A DNA stretch of 64,000 nt from JBBPZA01 sp963728925 (GTDB taxonomy: Bacteria > Actinomycetota > Thermoleophilia > Solirubrobacterales > Solirubrobacteraceae): contig CAVSMB010000014.1 of the NCBI GenBank assembly GCA_963728925.1, positions 310,001 through 374,000 on the forward strand, written 5' to 3'. The notes under the pieces are model-generated. The model saw only the letters and a list, made by a program, of their open reading frames with translations, was not told where the DNA came from and made no database searches. Positions 7,458 to 16,113 of the stretch are shown here, piece after piece. A program made the position numbers and the translations under genes. The first letter of the stretch is position 1; each line of letters opens with the position of its first letter.

Positions 7458-10187
7458 GTGAAGGGTGGAGGGATGCACGAGCGGCACTGGCTCGAGCGCG
7501 TCGTGCGTGCGGCCGTGCGCCGGCCGGGCGTGACCGTGGCGGTCGTCCTCGTCCTCGCGCTGGCCGGCGGCCTCGCCGCCCTGCACCTCCGCCCGCGCTC
7601 GGACCCCGACACGCTCGTCTCGAGCGGCGCCGGTCCGGCGAAGGCGACGGCCGCACTGCACTCGAGCTTCGGCGACGACGCGGTCTACGTGCTCGTCCGC
7701 GGCGAGCTGAGTCGCATCCTGCTCACCGCCGACCTCCAGCGCCTGCTCGGCCTCGAGGGCTGCATCGCCGGGAACGTCCCCCGCGGCGTCGTGCCGCCGG
7801 GCGGCCGCGGCGGGCCGTGCGCCGCGCTGGCGAGGACCAAGCCGGTGAAGGTCGTCTACGGGCCGGGGACCTTCGTGAACGAGTCGGTCAACCAGATCCA
7901 GGACGAGCTGACGGCGCGGCAGCGGACGAGCCGCGCGCAAGCGCAGACGGCCGCGACGGCGGCCCGGCGGCTCGCTGCGGCGAAGGGCTACTCCAAGCCG
8001 CGCCAGGACCAGCTCGCCAAGCGCGCGAGCCAGCTCGTGCAGGCCCAGTTCGTCCGCGACCTCGCCCAGGCCGCGTATCGCTACGGGCTCACCGGCGTGC
8101 CGCGCCTCGACGACGCCGGCTTCGTCACCCGCCTGGTGTTCGACCCGTCACGCGGCTACAACCAGCCCAAGGCCCGCTTCGCCTACCTCTTCCCCTCCAA
8201 GGACGCGGCGCTGGTCCAGGTGCGGCTGCGGCCGGGGCTGAGCGACGGCCGCCGCCGCGAGGCCATCGCGCTCGTCCGCCGTGCCACCGCGATGCCGGCC
8301 TGGCGACTGCAGACGCCGGGAGCGAGCTACGCGGTGACCGGGGCCCCGGTCGTGCTCTCCGACCTCACGTCGAGCATCACCGATTCGCTCGTCAAGCTGC
8401 TCCTCGCGGCCCTGCTCGTGATGGCGGCCGCGCTCGCGCTGGTGTTCCGAACGCGCGCGCGCCTGCTCCCGCTGGCCGTCGCGCTGGCCGCCGCGGGCCT
8501 CGCCTTCGGTGCGATGGCGCTCGTGGGCGCTCCGCTGACGATGGCCTCGGTCGCCGTGCTCCCGGTGCTCATAGGCCTCGCCGTGGACTACGCCATCCAG
8601 CTCCAGGCGCGCTTCCGCGAGGAGGAGCGCCCCGGGCGCGACCCGGCCGAGGCGGCGGTCGCGGCCGCGCGCTCGGGCGCGCCCACGATCGCCACCGCCG
8701 CCGGGGCCACCGTCGCGGGCTTCCTCGTGCTCCAGCTCTCGCCGGTCCCGATGGTCCGTGGCTTCGGCCTGCTGCTCGTGGCCGGGGTCGTGGTGGCCTT
8801 CGCCTGCGCGCTGACCGCCGGCTTCGCCGCGCTCGTGCTGCTGGGCCGCGGCGCGGCCGGCCTGCCCGCGGCGCTGCGTGCGCCGGCGCGCGCGCTGGGC
8901 GCGGCGATCCGCGGAGCCGGCGAGCTCGTCGGCGCACTCGTCTCGGCGGCGCGCGGCGCGCTCTCCAGGCTCCCGGTCGTGCGCGGCGGGGCCGGCGCCG
9001 TGCGCCGCGCCGCGCGCGCGACCCTCGCCGTCTCGCTGCGCCGCCCGGCCACGGTGCTCCTCGTCGCCTCCGCGCTCGCCGTGGTCGGCTGGGTGGCCGG
9101 GACGCAGACCAGGGTCGTCTCCGACGTGCCCAAGCTCGTCCCGCAGGACACGGGGTCGCTCCGCGACCTCGAGCGCCTCCAGGCGTCGACCGGAGTCGCC
9201 GGTGAGGTCGACGTGCTCGTACAGGCCGACGACGTAACACGCCCGGCGGTCGTGGGCTGGATGGCCGACTACCAGCGCGAGGTGTTGAGCCGCGCCGGCT
9301 ACAGTCGCACCCGCCCGTGCGGGACGGCCACCCTGTGTCCCTCGTTCTCGTTGCCCGACCTGCTCGCCGGCGCCGCCTCGGGCACCACCGGCGCCCGCCG
9401 CATCCGCGCGATCATCGACGCCGTCCCGCCCTACTTCTCGCGCGCCGTGGTCACCCCGGACCGGCGCACGGCGACGCTGGCCTTCGGCATCCGCCTGATG
9501 CCGCTCGACCAGCAGCAGCGCGTGCTGGAGGACATGCGCTCGCGCCTCGACGCGCCTCCCGGCGTCACCGCGCGGCTCGCCGGCCTCCCGGTGCTGGCCG
9601 CGCAGGCCAACGCCGACGTGTCGTCGGGGTGGCGCCGCGCGCTCATGCTGGTGGCCGGGCTGCTCGCCGTGCTCGCCGTGCTGCTGCTCGTCTGGCGCCG
9701 TCTGGAGCGCGCGCTCGTCCCGGTGCTCCCGATCGCCCTGGCGACCGGGTGGTCGGCCGGGGTGCTGGTGCTCGTCGGGGTTCCGCTCAATCCGCTGAGC
9801 GTGACCCTCGGCGCGCTGGTCATCGCCATCGCGACCGAGTTCAGCGTCCTGCTGTCCGAGCGCTACCGGCAGGAGCGCGCCGCGCGAGGCGCCACCGCGG
9901 AGGCGCTGCGGGCGACCTACCGTTCGACGGGCGTCGCGGTGCTCGCCTCGGGCACCACGGCGATCGCCGGCTTCGCGGTGCTCGTGCTCTCCGACATCCG
10001 CATGGTCCGCGACTTCGGCCTCGTCACCGTCATCGACCTCTCCGTCGCGCTGGCCGGCGTGCTGCTCGTGCTGCCCGCGGTGATCGTCCTGAGCGAGCGC
10101 GGCGAGCTGCTCGGCCTTCCGAGGCTCGCGGCACGGCGTGCCTGGGACGCGCGGCCGCGGCCGCGGCGCTCGCGCGCGGCGGCGTGA
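7458..10187 (+). CDS. MMPL/RND-family membrane transporter
   Basis: 909 residues, the size and two-fold symmetry of an RND/MMPL transporter: TM1 near residues 22-44, an extracytoplasmic loop of about 250 residues, a TM block near 304-460, TM7 near 525-550, a second loop, and a TM block near 727-884. Each half has the helix containing DYA(I) or (T)EFSVLLSERYR. Members move lipids or lipid-like compounds with proton-motive force; here it follows the mce genes and probably serves the same lipid system. Start choice: TAGCCT (7443-7448) lies 9 nt before GTG 7458, the leaderless pattern seen elsewhere in this window; ATG 7473, behind AAGGGTGGAGG, is the alternative. Confidence 0.9.
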   Translation: MKGGGMHERHWLERVVRAAVRRPGVTVAVVLVLALAGGLAALHLRPRSDPDTLVSSGAGPAKATAALHSSFGDDAVYVLVRGELSRILLTADLQRLLGLEGCIAGNVPRGVVPPGGRGGPCAALARTKPVKVVYGPGTFVNESVNQIQDELTARQRTSRAQAQTAATAARRLAAAKGYSKPRQDQLAKRASQLVQAQFVRDLAQAAYRYGLTGVPRLDDAGFVTRLVFDPSRGYNQPKARFAYLFPSKDAALVQVRLRPGLSDGRRREAIALVRRATAMPAWRLQTPGASYAVTGAPVVLSDLTSSITDSLVKLLLAALLVMAAALALVFRTRARLLPLAVALAAAGLAFGAMALVGAPLTMASVAVLPVLIGLAVDYAIQLQARFREEERPGRDPAEAAVAAARSGAPTIATAAGATVAGFLVLQLSPVPMVRGFGLLLVAGVVVAFACALTAGFAALVLLGRGAAGLPAALRAPARALGAAIRGAGELVGALVSAARGALSRLPVVRGGAGAVRRAARATLAVSLRRPATVLLVASALAVVGWVAGTQTRVVSDVPKLVPQDTGSLRDLERLQASTGVAGEVDVLVQADDVTRPAVVGWMADYQREVLSRAGYSRTRPCGTATLCPSFSLPDLLAGAASGTTGARRIRAIIDAVPPYFSRAVVTPDRRTATLAFGIRLMPLDQQQRVLEDMRSRLDAPPGVTARLAGLPVLAAQANADVSSGWRRALMLVAGLLAVLAVLLLVWRRLERALVPVLPIALATGWSAGVLVLVGVPLNPLSVTLGALVIAIATEFSVLLSERYRQERAARGATAEALRATYRSTGVAVLASGTTAIAGFAVLVLSDIRMVRDFGLVTVIDLSVALAGVLLVLPAVIVLSERGELLGLPRLAARRAWDARPRPRRSRAAA

Positions 10188-10963
10188 CCGAGCCACGCCG
10201 GCCGCTCGACTTCGACGTCCCGCCGGCGGACGACGAGCGGCGGCGGCGGGCCGCCGAGCGCCTCGCGGAGGCGGACGAGGGCGAGCCGCCGCCGCGCCCA
10301 CCGCGAACGCCCCGGCTTCCGCGCGGCGGGCGCTTCGGCTGGCTGTTCGCGCTGATCGCCGTCGTCGTGCTGGGCTACATCTCGCTCAGCATCCTGCGCA
10401 CCAACGGCACGGGGTCGCGCGGTGTGGCGCCCGGCGAGCGCCTGCCGCCCTTCGCCGCTCCGCTCGCGCTCGGGCAGCTGGGCGGCGACGCCAACGTGGC
10501 GACGCGCGCGGGCCAGGGCGGCCTCGGCCGCCGGCCCGCGTGCGCGGTCCGCGGACCGCAGATACTCAACGTGTGCCAGCTCGCCGAGCGCGGGCCGGTG
10601 GTGCTCGCCTTCCTCGCCGCCGGCGGAGGCGAATGCCGCCGCGAGCTCGATCTGCTCGAGCGGCTGCGAGGGGCCCCGCAGGCTCGCGGCGTGCAGATCG
10701 CCGCCGTCGCGATCCGGGGCGACCGCGGCGCGCTGCGCCGCGAGATCCGGGCCCGGGGGTGGCGCTTCCCGATCGGCTATGACCGCGACGGCCTCGTCGC
10801 CAGCCTCTACGGCGTGTCGGTCTGCCCGACGATCGCCTTCGCCTACCCGGGCGGCGTCACCCGTCGCACGACGCTCGGCTTCCTCGACGCGCCCGCGCTG
10901 GCCGGGCAGGTGGCCGCGCTCGCGGCCGCGTCGCGCGCGAGAGGGTGGAGGCCGCGCCGGTGA
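10184..10963 (+). CDS. Membrane-anchored thioredoxin-fold (redoxin) protein
   Basis: 259 residues; GTG overlaps the MMPL stop, so it is coupled to that gene. Pro/Arg-rich cytoplasmic N-terminus, a single membrane segment about residues 50-70 (LFALIAVVVLGYISLSIL), then an extracytoplasmic thioredoxin-like domain (VVLAFLAAGGGECRRELDLLERL ... VQIAAVAIRGD ... YGVSVCPTIAFAYPGG). The usual TlpA/ResA CxxC is reduced to one Cys (GGEC), and two more Cys precede it (ACAVRG, NVCQL). The cis-Pro region CPT is present. A redox helper for the envelope lipid machinery is possible; the lone active-site Cys suggests peroxiredoxin-like or structural use rather than a classical reductase. This is inference. Confidence 0.75.
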   Translation: MTEPRRPLDFDVPPADDERRRRAAERLAEADEGEPPPRPPRTPRLPRGGRFGWLFALIAVVVLGYISLSILRTNGTGSRGVAPGERLPPFAAPLALGQLGGDANVATRAGQGGLGRRPACAVRGPQILNVCQLAERGPVVLAFLAAGGGECRRELDLLERLRGAPQARGVQIAAVAIRGDRGALRREIRARGWRFPIGYDRDGLVASLYGVSVCPTIAFAYPGGVTRRTTLGFLDAPALAGQVAALAAASRARGWRPRR

Positions 10964-11047
10964 CGGCCGCCGATCACGGACCGGGCCGGGCGGAGGTCGC
11001 GACGTGACTGGCGCCGTCTCGCCCGCCCGCGGCCGGAGATCGGCGCG

Positions 11048-11704
11048 GTGAGCGACTCTTGGCCCGAGCCTCGGCCCGGCTGGGTCGCGTCGGACGTGCG
11101 CGCCGAGTTCCCCGAGCTGCGCCTGCTCGCGCTCGCCCTCGATGCCCGTCCGGCCCGCAGTCCACCGGAGGTGCGTGAGCGCCTGCGGGCGCTCTCCGAC
11201 CGCTTTCGCGGTGCCCAGGCGATCGCCATGCGGCGCACGGCGGTGCCGTGCGCCTACCGGGTCTTCTTCCGGCACATCGGCCTAGACCCCGACGTCTCGC
11301 GCACGCCCATCGAGGCGGCCGCGCTCGAGCGCCTCGTAAAGGGCGGCTGGCGCTCGGACAACCTCCTCGACGACGCGCTCACCATCGCGCTCGTCGAGAC
11401 CGGCGTGCCGCTGTGGGCGCTCGACGCCGCCCGCGTCGAGGGCGAGCTCGGGATCCGCACCGCGGCTCCCGGCGAGCCGCTCGGGCGCGAAGCGCGCGAG
11501 CCGCGCCGGCTCCCGGCGGGCCGCCTCATCGTCGCCGACGAGCGGAGCGCGCTCGCGGTGCTGTTCGGCGACCTCGCGCGGGGCCACGGCGTCTCGCGGC
11601 GGACGGAGCGGATGGTGCTGTTCACCGTCGCGGTCGCCGGCGTCCCGGAGATCCACGTCGAGGAGGCGCTGCACTCCTGCGCCGACACGGTGGTCGGCGC
11701 CTGA
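11048..11704 (+). CDS. B3/B4 (tRNA-editing-like) domain protein
   Basis: 218 residues from GTG 11048 with GGAGA about 9 nt upstream. The central part (about 55-205) has the features of stand-alone B3/B4 domains related to the editing region of phenylalanyl-tRNA synthetase beta: YRVFFRHIGLDPDVSRTPIEAAALERL, LVKGGWRSDNLLDDALTIALVETGVPLWALD, and a C-terminal HVEEALHSCADTV. Stand-alone versions are thought to bind or edit tRNA or small aminoacyl compounds; the substrate is unknown. It lies 84 bases after the mce cluster and may be a separate unit. Confidence 0.7.
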   Translation: MSDSWPEPRPGWVASDVRAEFPELRLLALALDARPARSPPEVRERLRALSDRFRGAQAIAMRRTAVPCAYRVFFRHIGLDPDVSRTPIEAAALERLVKGGWRSDNLLDDALTIALVETGVPLWALDAARVEGELGIRTAAPGEPLGREAREPRRLPAGRLIVADERSALAVLFGDLARGHGVSRRTERMVLFTVAVAGVPEIHVEEALHSCADTVVGA

Positions 11705-11717
11705 ACCGGGCGCCTCG

Positions 11718-11773
11718 GCCCGCCGGGCCGCGCCCGAACCCATTCCCTCGCCCGCCGGGCCGCGCCCGAACCC
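11718..11773. repeat. 24-bp direct repeat, two copies
   Basis: GCCCGCCGGGCCGCGCCCGAACCC occurs at 11718-11741 and again at 11750-11773, separated by 8 bases, in the gap between the B3/B4 gene and the following small gene. Each copy contains a GCCCGCCGGGC dyad. It may be a simple duplication or part of a terminator; nothing functional can be shown. Confidence 0.6.
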
Positions 11774-11826
11774 GCTCCCCGGCTCGCCGCCGTTGGTAGA
11801 GTGCACTCCGGAAGGAGGAGTGCGCT

Positions 11827-12354
11827 TTGGCGGTCGCGGACCACACCATCCACCGTCCGGCGGAGGCCCGCCTGCTGCCGCCGGTCGAGGTCGCCGAGGC
11901 GGCGGCGCGTCGCACGCTGCGCCGGCAGATAGCGAAGCTCGAGTCAGAGCTCGCGGCGGCCTTCATCTCTGCCTTCCCGCGCAAGGGCGTCACCTTCGGG
12001 GTCGACGGCCGCGGCGGCCCGCGTATGCTCTCGCTCGGCGAGCTCGAGGGCCTGCGCGACGACCTCAGCGACCGGCTGCGCGAGTGCCGGCGCGAGCTGG
12101 AGGCGCGCGCCGCCGCAGAGGACGCCAATCGCCTGCTCATCGAGGAGATGCTGCGCGACCCCTCGCGCCACAAGTGGGTGCGGGTCTCGCGCGAGGACAT
12201 CGGCGAGCGCGGCTGCGGGCACTGGCACGTGCGTCCGCGCCTGGGTCTCCTCGGGATGCTCATGGGCTGGTGGCGCGTCCGGATCAGCTCCGGGTGCCCC
12301 TTAGCCTCGATTATCGGTGAGGGGTTCGTTCACCGATTTCGCTGTGGTCTGTGA
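11827..12354 (+). CDS. Conserved small protein, C-terminus replaced by IS sequence
   Basis: 175 residues from TTG 11827 behind a strong GGAAGGAGGAG site; a TAGAGT -10-like box lies further upstream. Helical, charged N-terminal half (AARRTLRRQIAKLESEL), then a conserved-looking segment (GVDGRGGPRMLSLGELEGL) and a C-terminal GCGHWHVRPRLGLLGMLMGWWRVRISSGCPLA end. Function unknown. The 4-bp duplication TTAG at 12301-12304 marks an insertion: the last 16 residues here are read from the IS. Joined across the IS, the frame would run TTA GCC ACC GCG GGG CCC TGA, that is PLATAGP then stop at 14376. Loss of only a few native residues suggests it may still work. Confidence 0.75.
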   Translation: MAVADHTIHRPAEARLLPPVEVAEAAARRTLRRQIAKLESELAAAFISAFPRKGVTFGVDGRGGPRMLSLGELEGLRDDLSDRLRECRRELEARAAAEDANRLLIEEMLRDPSRHKWVRVSREDIGERGCGHWHVRPRLGLLGMLMGWWRVRISSGCPLASIIGEGFVHRFRCGL

Positions 12355-14355
12355 TCGGCGGCTGTAGCGGTAGTTGGGGCTTCCGGCGGCCCTGACGGAG
12401 CTGGGCTTAGCTCATTTGGTGGATCCTTCTCGGGCTATCTCTGGTTGAGTGCAGCGCGGTGGACGAGCGCCGGGGGGCGATGATCCCATGGTTGTGCAGT
12501 ATTCCGCCGGACGGCGGCGAGTTCGTCGTCGCGTTCCGTCCGCTGGGTGCGGAACCATATCGGTAGAATCGTCCACCAAATCGGCTGAGCGATGGCCCGG
12601 ACGGGACACGACCGCTTCACCAAGCCGACGGTCGCCGGGCACCGTCGGTATGAGGCGCTGCGCGCCTACTACGTGGAGGAGCTGTCGGCGGCGGAGATCG
12701 CCGGGCGGTTTGGTTATACGAAGGCGAGCGTGCAGACGCTGATCTCGCAGTACCGCCAGGCGGATGTGGGAGAGCTGTTCCAGGCCTCGCGGCCGGGGCC
12801 CAAGCGTCAGCCCAAGAAGGATGCCGCCCGCGAGCGGGCGCTCGAGCTGCGTCGCTCCCGGCACGGGATCGAGGAGATCGTCTCCGAGCTTGCACGGGCG
12901 GGGACGCCGCTGTCGCGCACGGCGGTGTGGGAGATCCTGCGCGAGGAAGGGCTCTCGCGGATGCCCAAGCTGCGTCAGGACAAGCCCGAGCCGGCGCCCG
13001 AACGGCTGGCGGCGGAGAAGGTGCGCGTCCTCGCAGAAGAGGACTGGCCGACCGAGGGCACGATCCAAACCCAGCACGCCGGCCTGTTCCTGTTGGTCCC
13101 GGAGCTGGTCGCGCTCGATCTGCCCGGACTGGTCGACGCGGCCGGCTGGCCGTCCACCAGCCAGCTTCCGGCGATCCGCTCGGTGCTGTCGCTGCTGGCG
13201 CTCAAGCTCTCAGGGCGCCGCCGGCGAAGCCACGTGCGCTCAGTCGTGCACGACCCGGCGCTGGGCGCCTTCGCCGGACTGAACGTGCTGCCCAAGACCT
13301 GGCATCTGACGACCTACTCCTACCGCACCAGCCGCTCCCAGCAGATCGCGTTCTTCGAGGCGCTGCAGCCCCGGCTCCGGGAGGCGGGGCTGATCGGCGA
13401 GCAGGCAGTGAACCTCGACTTTCACGCGATCATGAGCTACGGCGAGCAGGACACCGTGCTCGAGAAGCACTACGTTCCCCGCCGCTCGCAGCGGACCCGC
13501 TCGGTGCTGACGTTCATCGCTCAGGACGGGCAACAGCACACGATCCTCTACGCCAACGCCGAGCTCACCAGCCGCCAGCAGGCGGGCGAGGTGACCGACT
13601 TCTGCCGCTTCCACGAGCGCACCCACGGCCAGCTGCCCAAGCTGCTGGTGTTCGACGGCAAGCTCACGACCAACGAACACCTCGCCGAGCTCGACCAGAT
13701 GGGCGTCGGATTCATCACCTTGCGCCAGCGCTACCCGAAGCTGATCCAGTCGCTGGAGGCGCTCCCGGCGAGCGCCTGGACCAAGACCCGGCTGGACCGC
13801 TCCGGCAAGCACAAGACCGCCAACTACCACGAAGACGCCGTCACGATCCAAGGCAGCGTCTTCCGCCAGCTCGCCGTGCAGCTCGGCCGCGATCAGCCGA
13901 CCCTGATCCTCACCAACCAACAGCAGCTCACCCCCAAGCAGCTGATCGAACGCTACGGCCAACGCTGGGGCATCGAGAACCAACTCGCCGAGCAGATCCG
14001 CGCGTTCCACCTCGACTCGCTCTGCTCCCAGGTCCCGCTCGCCGTCGACTTCGACGTCGCGCTCACGGTCCTCGCCGACATCATCTACCGGCGGTTCGCC
14101 CGCGGCCTCCACACCGCCTACCGCAACCAAACCCCCGACACGATCCGCGACTACCTGATCGACGGGATCGGCGAGCTGCGCTTCACCCCCGGGCACATCG
14201 AGGTCGCACTACGCCGCCGCACCCACACCCCCGCACTACTCGACGCCGGCTACGAGAACCGCCAAGTCCAGGTTCCCTGGTGGGGCGGTCGCATCCTCAG
14301 CTACACCTTCCCCGCCCGATAAGACTCAACCGAATTACCGGACCGACAATCCAGG
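12305..14355 (+). mobile_element. Insertion sequence, IS4 superfamily (IS1380/IS1634-like), 2.05 kb
   Basis: Ends are imperfect inverted repeats: left CCTCGATTATCGGTGAGG and right (reverse complement) CCTGGATTGTCGGTCCGG, 14 of 18 matching, with CC...GG outer bases. The element is flanked by a perfect 4-bp duplication, TTAG (12301-12304 and 14356-14359). It carries one transposase gene with a ~285-bp leader that holds no other gene. Termini and duplication length resemble IS1380-type elements, but the family is not certain. Confidence 0.85.
12592..14322 (+). CDS. DDE transposase, IS4 superfamily
   Basis: 576 residues, intact. N-terminal helix-turn-helix region (about 15-55, HRRYEALRAYYVEELSAAEI and GYTKASVQTLI), a second HTH-like part about 80-120, then an RNase-H-like DDE domain: acidic motifs at NLDFHAI and LLVFDGKLT, and the IS4-type signature YGQRWGIENQ (Y-x2-R-x3-E) near residue 461. 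A TAGAAT -10-like box at about 12564-12569 could be its promoter. It would cut and paste the 12305-14355 element. Sequence is intact, so recent or active transposition is possible. Confidence 0.85.
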   Translation: MARTGHDRFTKPTVAGHRRYEALRAYYVEELSAAEIAGRFGYTKASVQTLISQYRQADVGELFQASRPGPKRQPKKDAARERALELRRSRHGIEEIVSELARAGTPLSRTAVWEILREEGLSRMPKLRQDKPEPAPERLAAEKVRVLAEEDWPTEGTIQTQHAGLFLLVPELVALDLPGLVDAAGWPSTSQLPAIRSVLSLLALKLSGRRRRSHVRSVVHDPALGAFAGLNVLPKTWHLTTYSYRTSRSQQIAFFEALQPRLREAGLIGEQAVNLDFHAIMSYGEQDTVLEKHYVPRRSQRTRSVLTFIAQDGQQHTILYANAELTSRQQAGEVTDFCRFHERTHGQLPKLLVFDGKLTTNEHLAELDQMGVGFITLRQRYPKLIQSLEALPASAWTKTRLDRSGKHKTANYHEDAVTIQGSVFRQLAVQLGRDQPTLILTNQQQLTPKQLIERYGQRWGIENQLAEQIRAFHLDSLCSQVPLAVDFDVALTVLADIIYRRFARGLHTAYRNQTPDTIRDYLIDGIGELRFTPGHIEVALRRRTHTPALLDAGYENRQVQVPWWGGRILSYTFPAR

Positions 14356-14376
14356 TTAGCCACCGCGGGGCCCTGA
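14356..14376 (+). pseudogene. Detached 3' tail of the small gene at 11827
   Basis: Directly after the IS, TTAG (second copy of the target duplication) followed by CCACCGCGGGGCCCTGA restores the reading frame of the upstream gene and its original stop. It has no start or ribosome site of its own. Together with 11827-12300 it defines the pre-insertion gene. Confidence 0.75.
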
Positions 14377-14402
14377 GCTTCGTGCTCTAGGCTCCGCGGA
14401 CC

Positions 14403-14906
14403 TTGGGACGACGTAGCCGCAAGCGGCGCGATGCGACGACCGGGCGGCCTGCCGGCCCGGCTCCGGCAACGGAGGATCCGCCCGTCGCACGCCCCGTCGC
14501 AGCGACGGCGCGGCGACCGCTGCCCGGCGACCCGCCGCGGCCCCCGTGGCACCCCTTCCCGCTCGCCGAGCTGTGCATCCTCCTCGCCCTCGTGATCGGG
14601 GTGGTGGGTCTCGTGATCTGGGGCCCACAGGGGCAGATCATGCTCGCCGGGGCGCTCGTGCTCAGCACGGCGGCGACGCTCGAGTTCACGCTGCGCGAGC
14701 ACCTGGCCGGCTACCGCTCGCACAGCGCGCTGCTCGCGGGGCTCGCCGCGGTGGTGAGCGGCGCCGGGCTCTTCGTCCTCGGCGTGTCGCGGTCGGCCGT
14801 CATCGTCGTCGCGGCTCCGATCTTCGCCGCCGCCCTGCTCGGCCTGCGCGAGCTGTTCAAGCGGCGCTCGGGCGGCGCCGGCTGGCGCGGCGGCTGGCGG
14901 CAGTGA
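14403..14906 (+). CDS. Small membrane protein, unknown function
   Basis: 167 residues from TTG 14403. The start is supported by TAGGCT ending 9 nt upstream, the leaderless pattern of this genome. Residues 1-50 are basic and Pro-rich (cytoplasmic); four hydrophobic segments follow at about 55-73, 77-93, 108-124 and 127-145. The C-terminus is basic and Gly-rich. No family recognised. Its stop overlaps the GTG of the VOC gene, so the two form a short operon. Confidence 0.65.
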   Translation: MGRRSRKRRDATTGRPAGPAPATEDPPVARPVAATARRPLPGDPPRPPWHPFPLAELCILLALVIGVVGLVIWGPQGQIMLAGALVLSTAATLEFTLREHLAGYRSHSALLAGLAAVVSGAGLFVLGVSRSAVIVVAAPIFAAALLGLRELFKRRSGGAGWRGGWRQ

Positions 14907-15394
14907 GCACGCGGCCTCCAGACCCCGCCGCCCAGCGGCGCATGCGCCTCACCGGGCTGCACCACGTGACGCTGATCTGCGGCGACCTCGCACGCACCAC
15001 CGCCTTCTACCGCGACCTGCTCGGCCTCGCGCTCGTCGACGCGAGCACGAACGACGACGACCCGGACTCACGGCACTTCTGGTTCGGCGACGCGAGCGCG
15101 GCGCCGGGCACGCTGGTCTCGTTCCTCGAGTACCCCTCGCTGCCGCCCGGCACGGTGGGAACGGGCTCGACCCACCACCTCGCGTTCGCCGTCGAGTCCG
15201 CCGAGGAGCAGGAGGCCTGGCGCGACTACCTGCGCTCCCACGGCATCGAGTGCACCGACGTGCTCGACCGCGGCAGCTTCCGCTCGATCTACCTGCGCGA
15301 CCCCGACGGGCACATCGTCGAGATCGCGACGCGCGGGCCCGGGATCCGGCCGGTGGACCCCGAGGCCGCTTCGGGCGCCGCGCCGGTCGGCTAG
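14903..15394 (+). CDS. VOC (glyoxalase/dioxygenase superfamily) protein
   Basis: 163 residues from GTG 14903 (overlapping the upstream TGA); ATG 14942 is an alternative start. Two beta-alpha-beta-beta-beta modules: LTGLHHVTLICGDLARTTAFYRDLLGL at the start, and HHLAFAVESAEEQEAWRDYL with YLRDPDGHIVEIAT at the end. Likely metal ligands are the His of GLHHV, the Glu of FLEYP, the His of THHLAF and the Glu of IVEI. Substrate unknown: dioxygenase, isomerase and resistance roles are all possible. Confidence 0.8.
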   Translation: MSTRPPDPAAQRRMRLTGLHHVTLICGDLARTTAFYRDLLGLALVDASTNDDDPDSRHFWFGDASAAPGTLVSFLEYPSLPPGTVGTGSTHHLAFAVESAEEQEAWRDYLRSHGIECTDVLDRGSFRSIYLRDPDGHIVEIATRGPGIRPVDPEAASGAAPVG

Positions 15395-15419
15395 CGCTAG
15401 CGCGGCGCCGACGCGCCCT

Positions 15420-15758
15420 CTACCGCGGCGCCCCCTCCTCGAGCTTCATCGCAAGCGCACGTCGCTGGCGCTCGGTCATCGTGCCGATGCGCTTGTTCTC
15501 CGGGATGGGGATCGAGGCGAGGAAGCGCCGGCTGCGTTCGGTGCCCCAGCGACGCTGGCTGATGAGCAGCTCGGCGACCGGCATGCTCGATGCCTCCCAG
15601 GGAGTGGCGAGGATGATGTCCGAGGCCCGGAGCTGGCCGCTCGCGATGCGGCGCTTGAGCTCGGCCCGGGCGAGGCGTACCTGGTTCGCTCGCTCGAGCG
15701 CCTGGAGACGCTGGGGCACGGCCTTGCGGCCAGGGGCGATCGCTACGGTCCCTGTCAT
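15420..15758 (-). CDS. Actinobacterial integration host factor-like protein (mIHF)
   Basis: 112 residues. Start ATG 15758 is preceded by GGGAGGA. The layout matches mycobacterial-type IHF: an N-terminal helix (QRLQALERANQVRLARAELKRRIASG), a central LRASDIILATPWEASSMPVAELL, then the helix-two-turn-helix end (RRFLASIPIPENKRIGTMTERQRRALAMKL). mIHF is a nucleoid protein that binds DNA without strong sequence specificity and was found as a cofactor of phage L5 integration. Unrelated in sequence to E. coli IHF/HU. Confidence 0.75.
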   Translation of the reverse strand: MTGTVAIAPGRKAVPQRLQALERANQVRLARAELKRRIASGQLRASDIILATPWEASSMPVAELLISQRRWGTERSRRFLASIPIPENKRIGTMTERQRRALAMKLEEGAPR

Positions 15759-16113
15759 CTGTCCTCCCTGCTGCCCGCCGGGGCTCAGGGCGGGCAGAAT
15801 CGCGGTTTTTCTCGGGGCATCGGATGCGACACGCAGACGCACGAGGTCCTCGACGGCTCCTTCGGGCCTCCATCCGACCCGGGCGGCCGACCCCTCCAGC
15901 TCGAGAACCCTCCTCGCTGGACGCGGTCAGCGTCGCGGAGGAACGTACGCGAGCGGCGCGCCGGAGGTCAACGGACAGGCGTCCAGGGCGCACGCAAAGA
16001 GCGGTGCTTTTGTGAGCCTTCGGCCTTGTGCGGAAATGGACAGACTCAGGGCGACTGGAGCGCCGTCAGGTGCTCGATGTTCGGACGCGCCAACTCCTCG
16101 GCGACCGCGCCGA
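15759..16113. other. Intergenic region, 355 bp, no gene seen
   Basis: No supported coding sequence. It holds a 9-bp stem (CTGCCCGCC ... GGCGGGCAG, about 15770-15796) close upstream of the mIHF ribosome site, followed on the plus strand by a short T-run, and otherwise no motif I can name. It must contain the mIHF promoter (minus strand) and the end of the oxoamine-synthase transcript. Confidence 0.5.

Noticed and set aside
15770..15805. Hairpin plus T-run between mIHF and the oxoamine synthase as a plus-strand terminator
   Set aside because: No plus-strand gene ends there (the VOC gene stops about 375 bp away), and the T-run is 8-9 nt from the stem.
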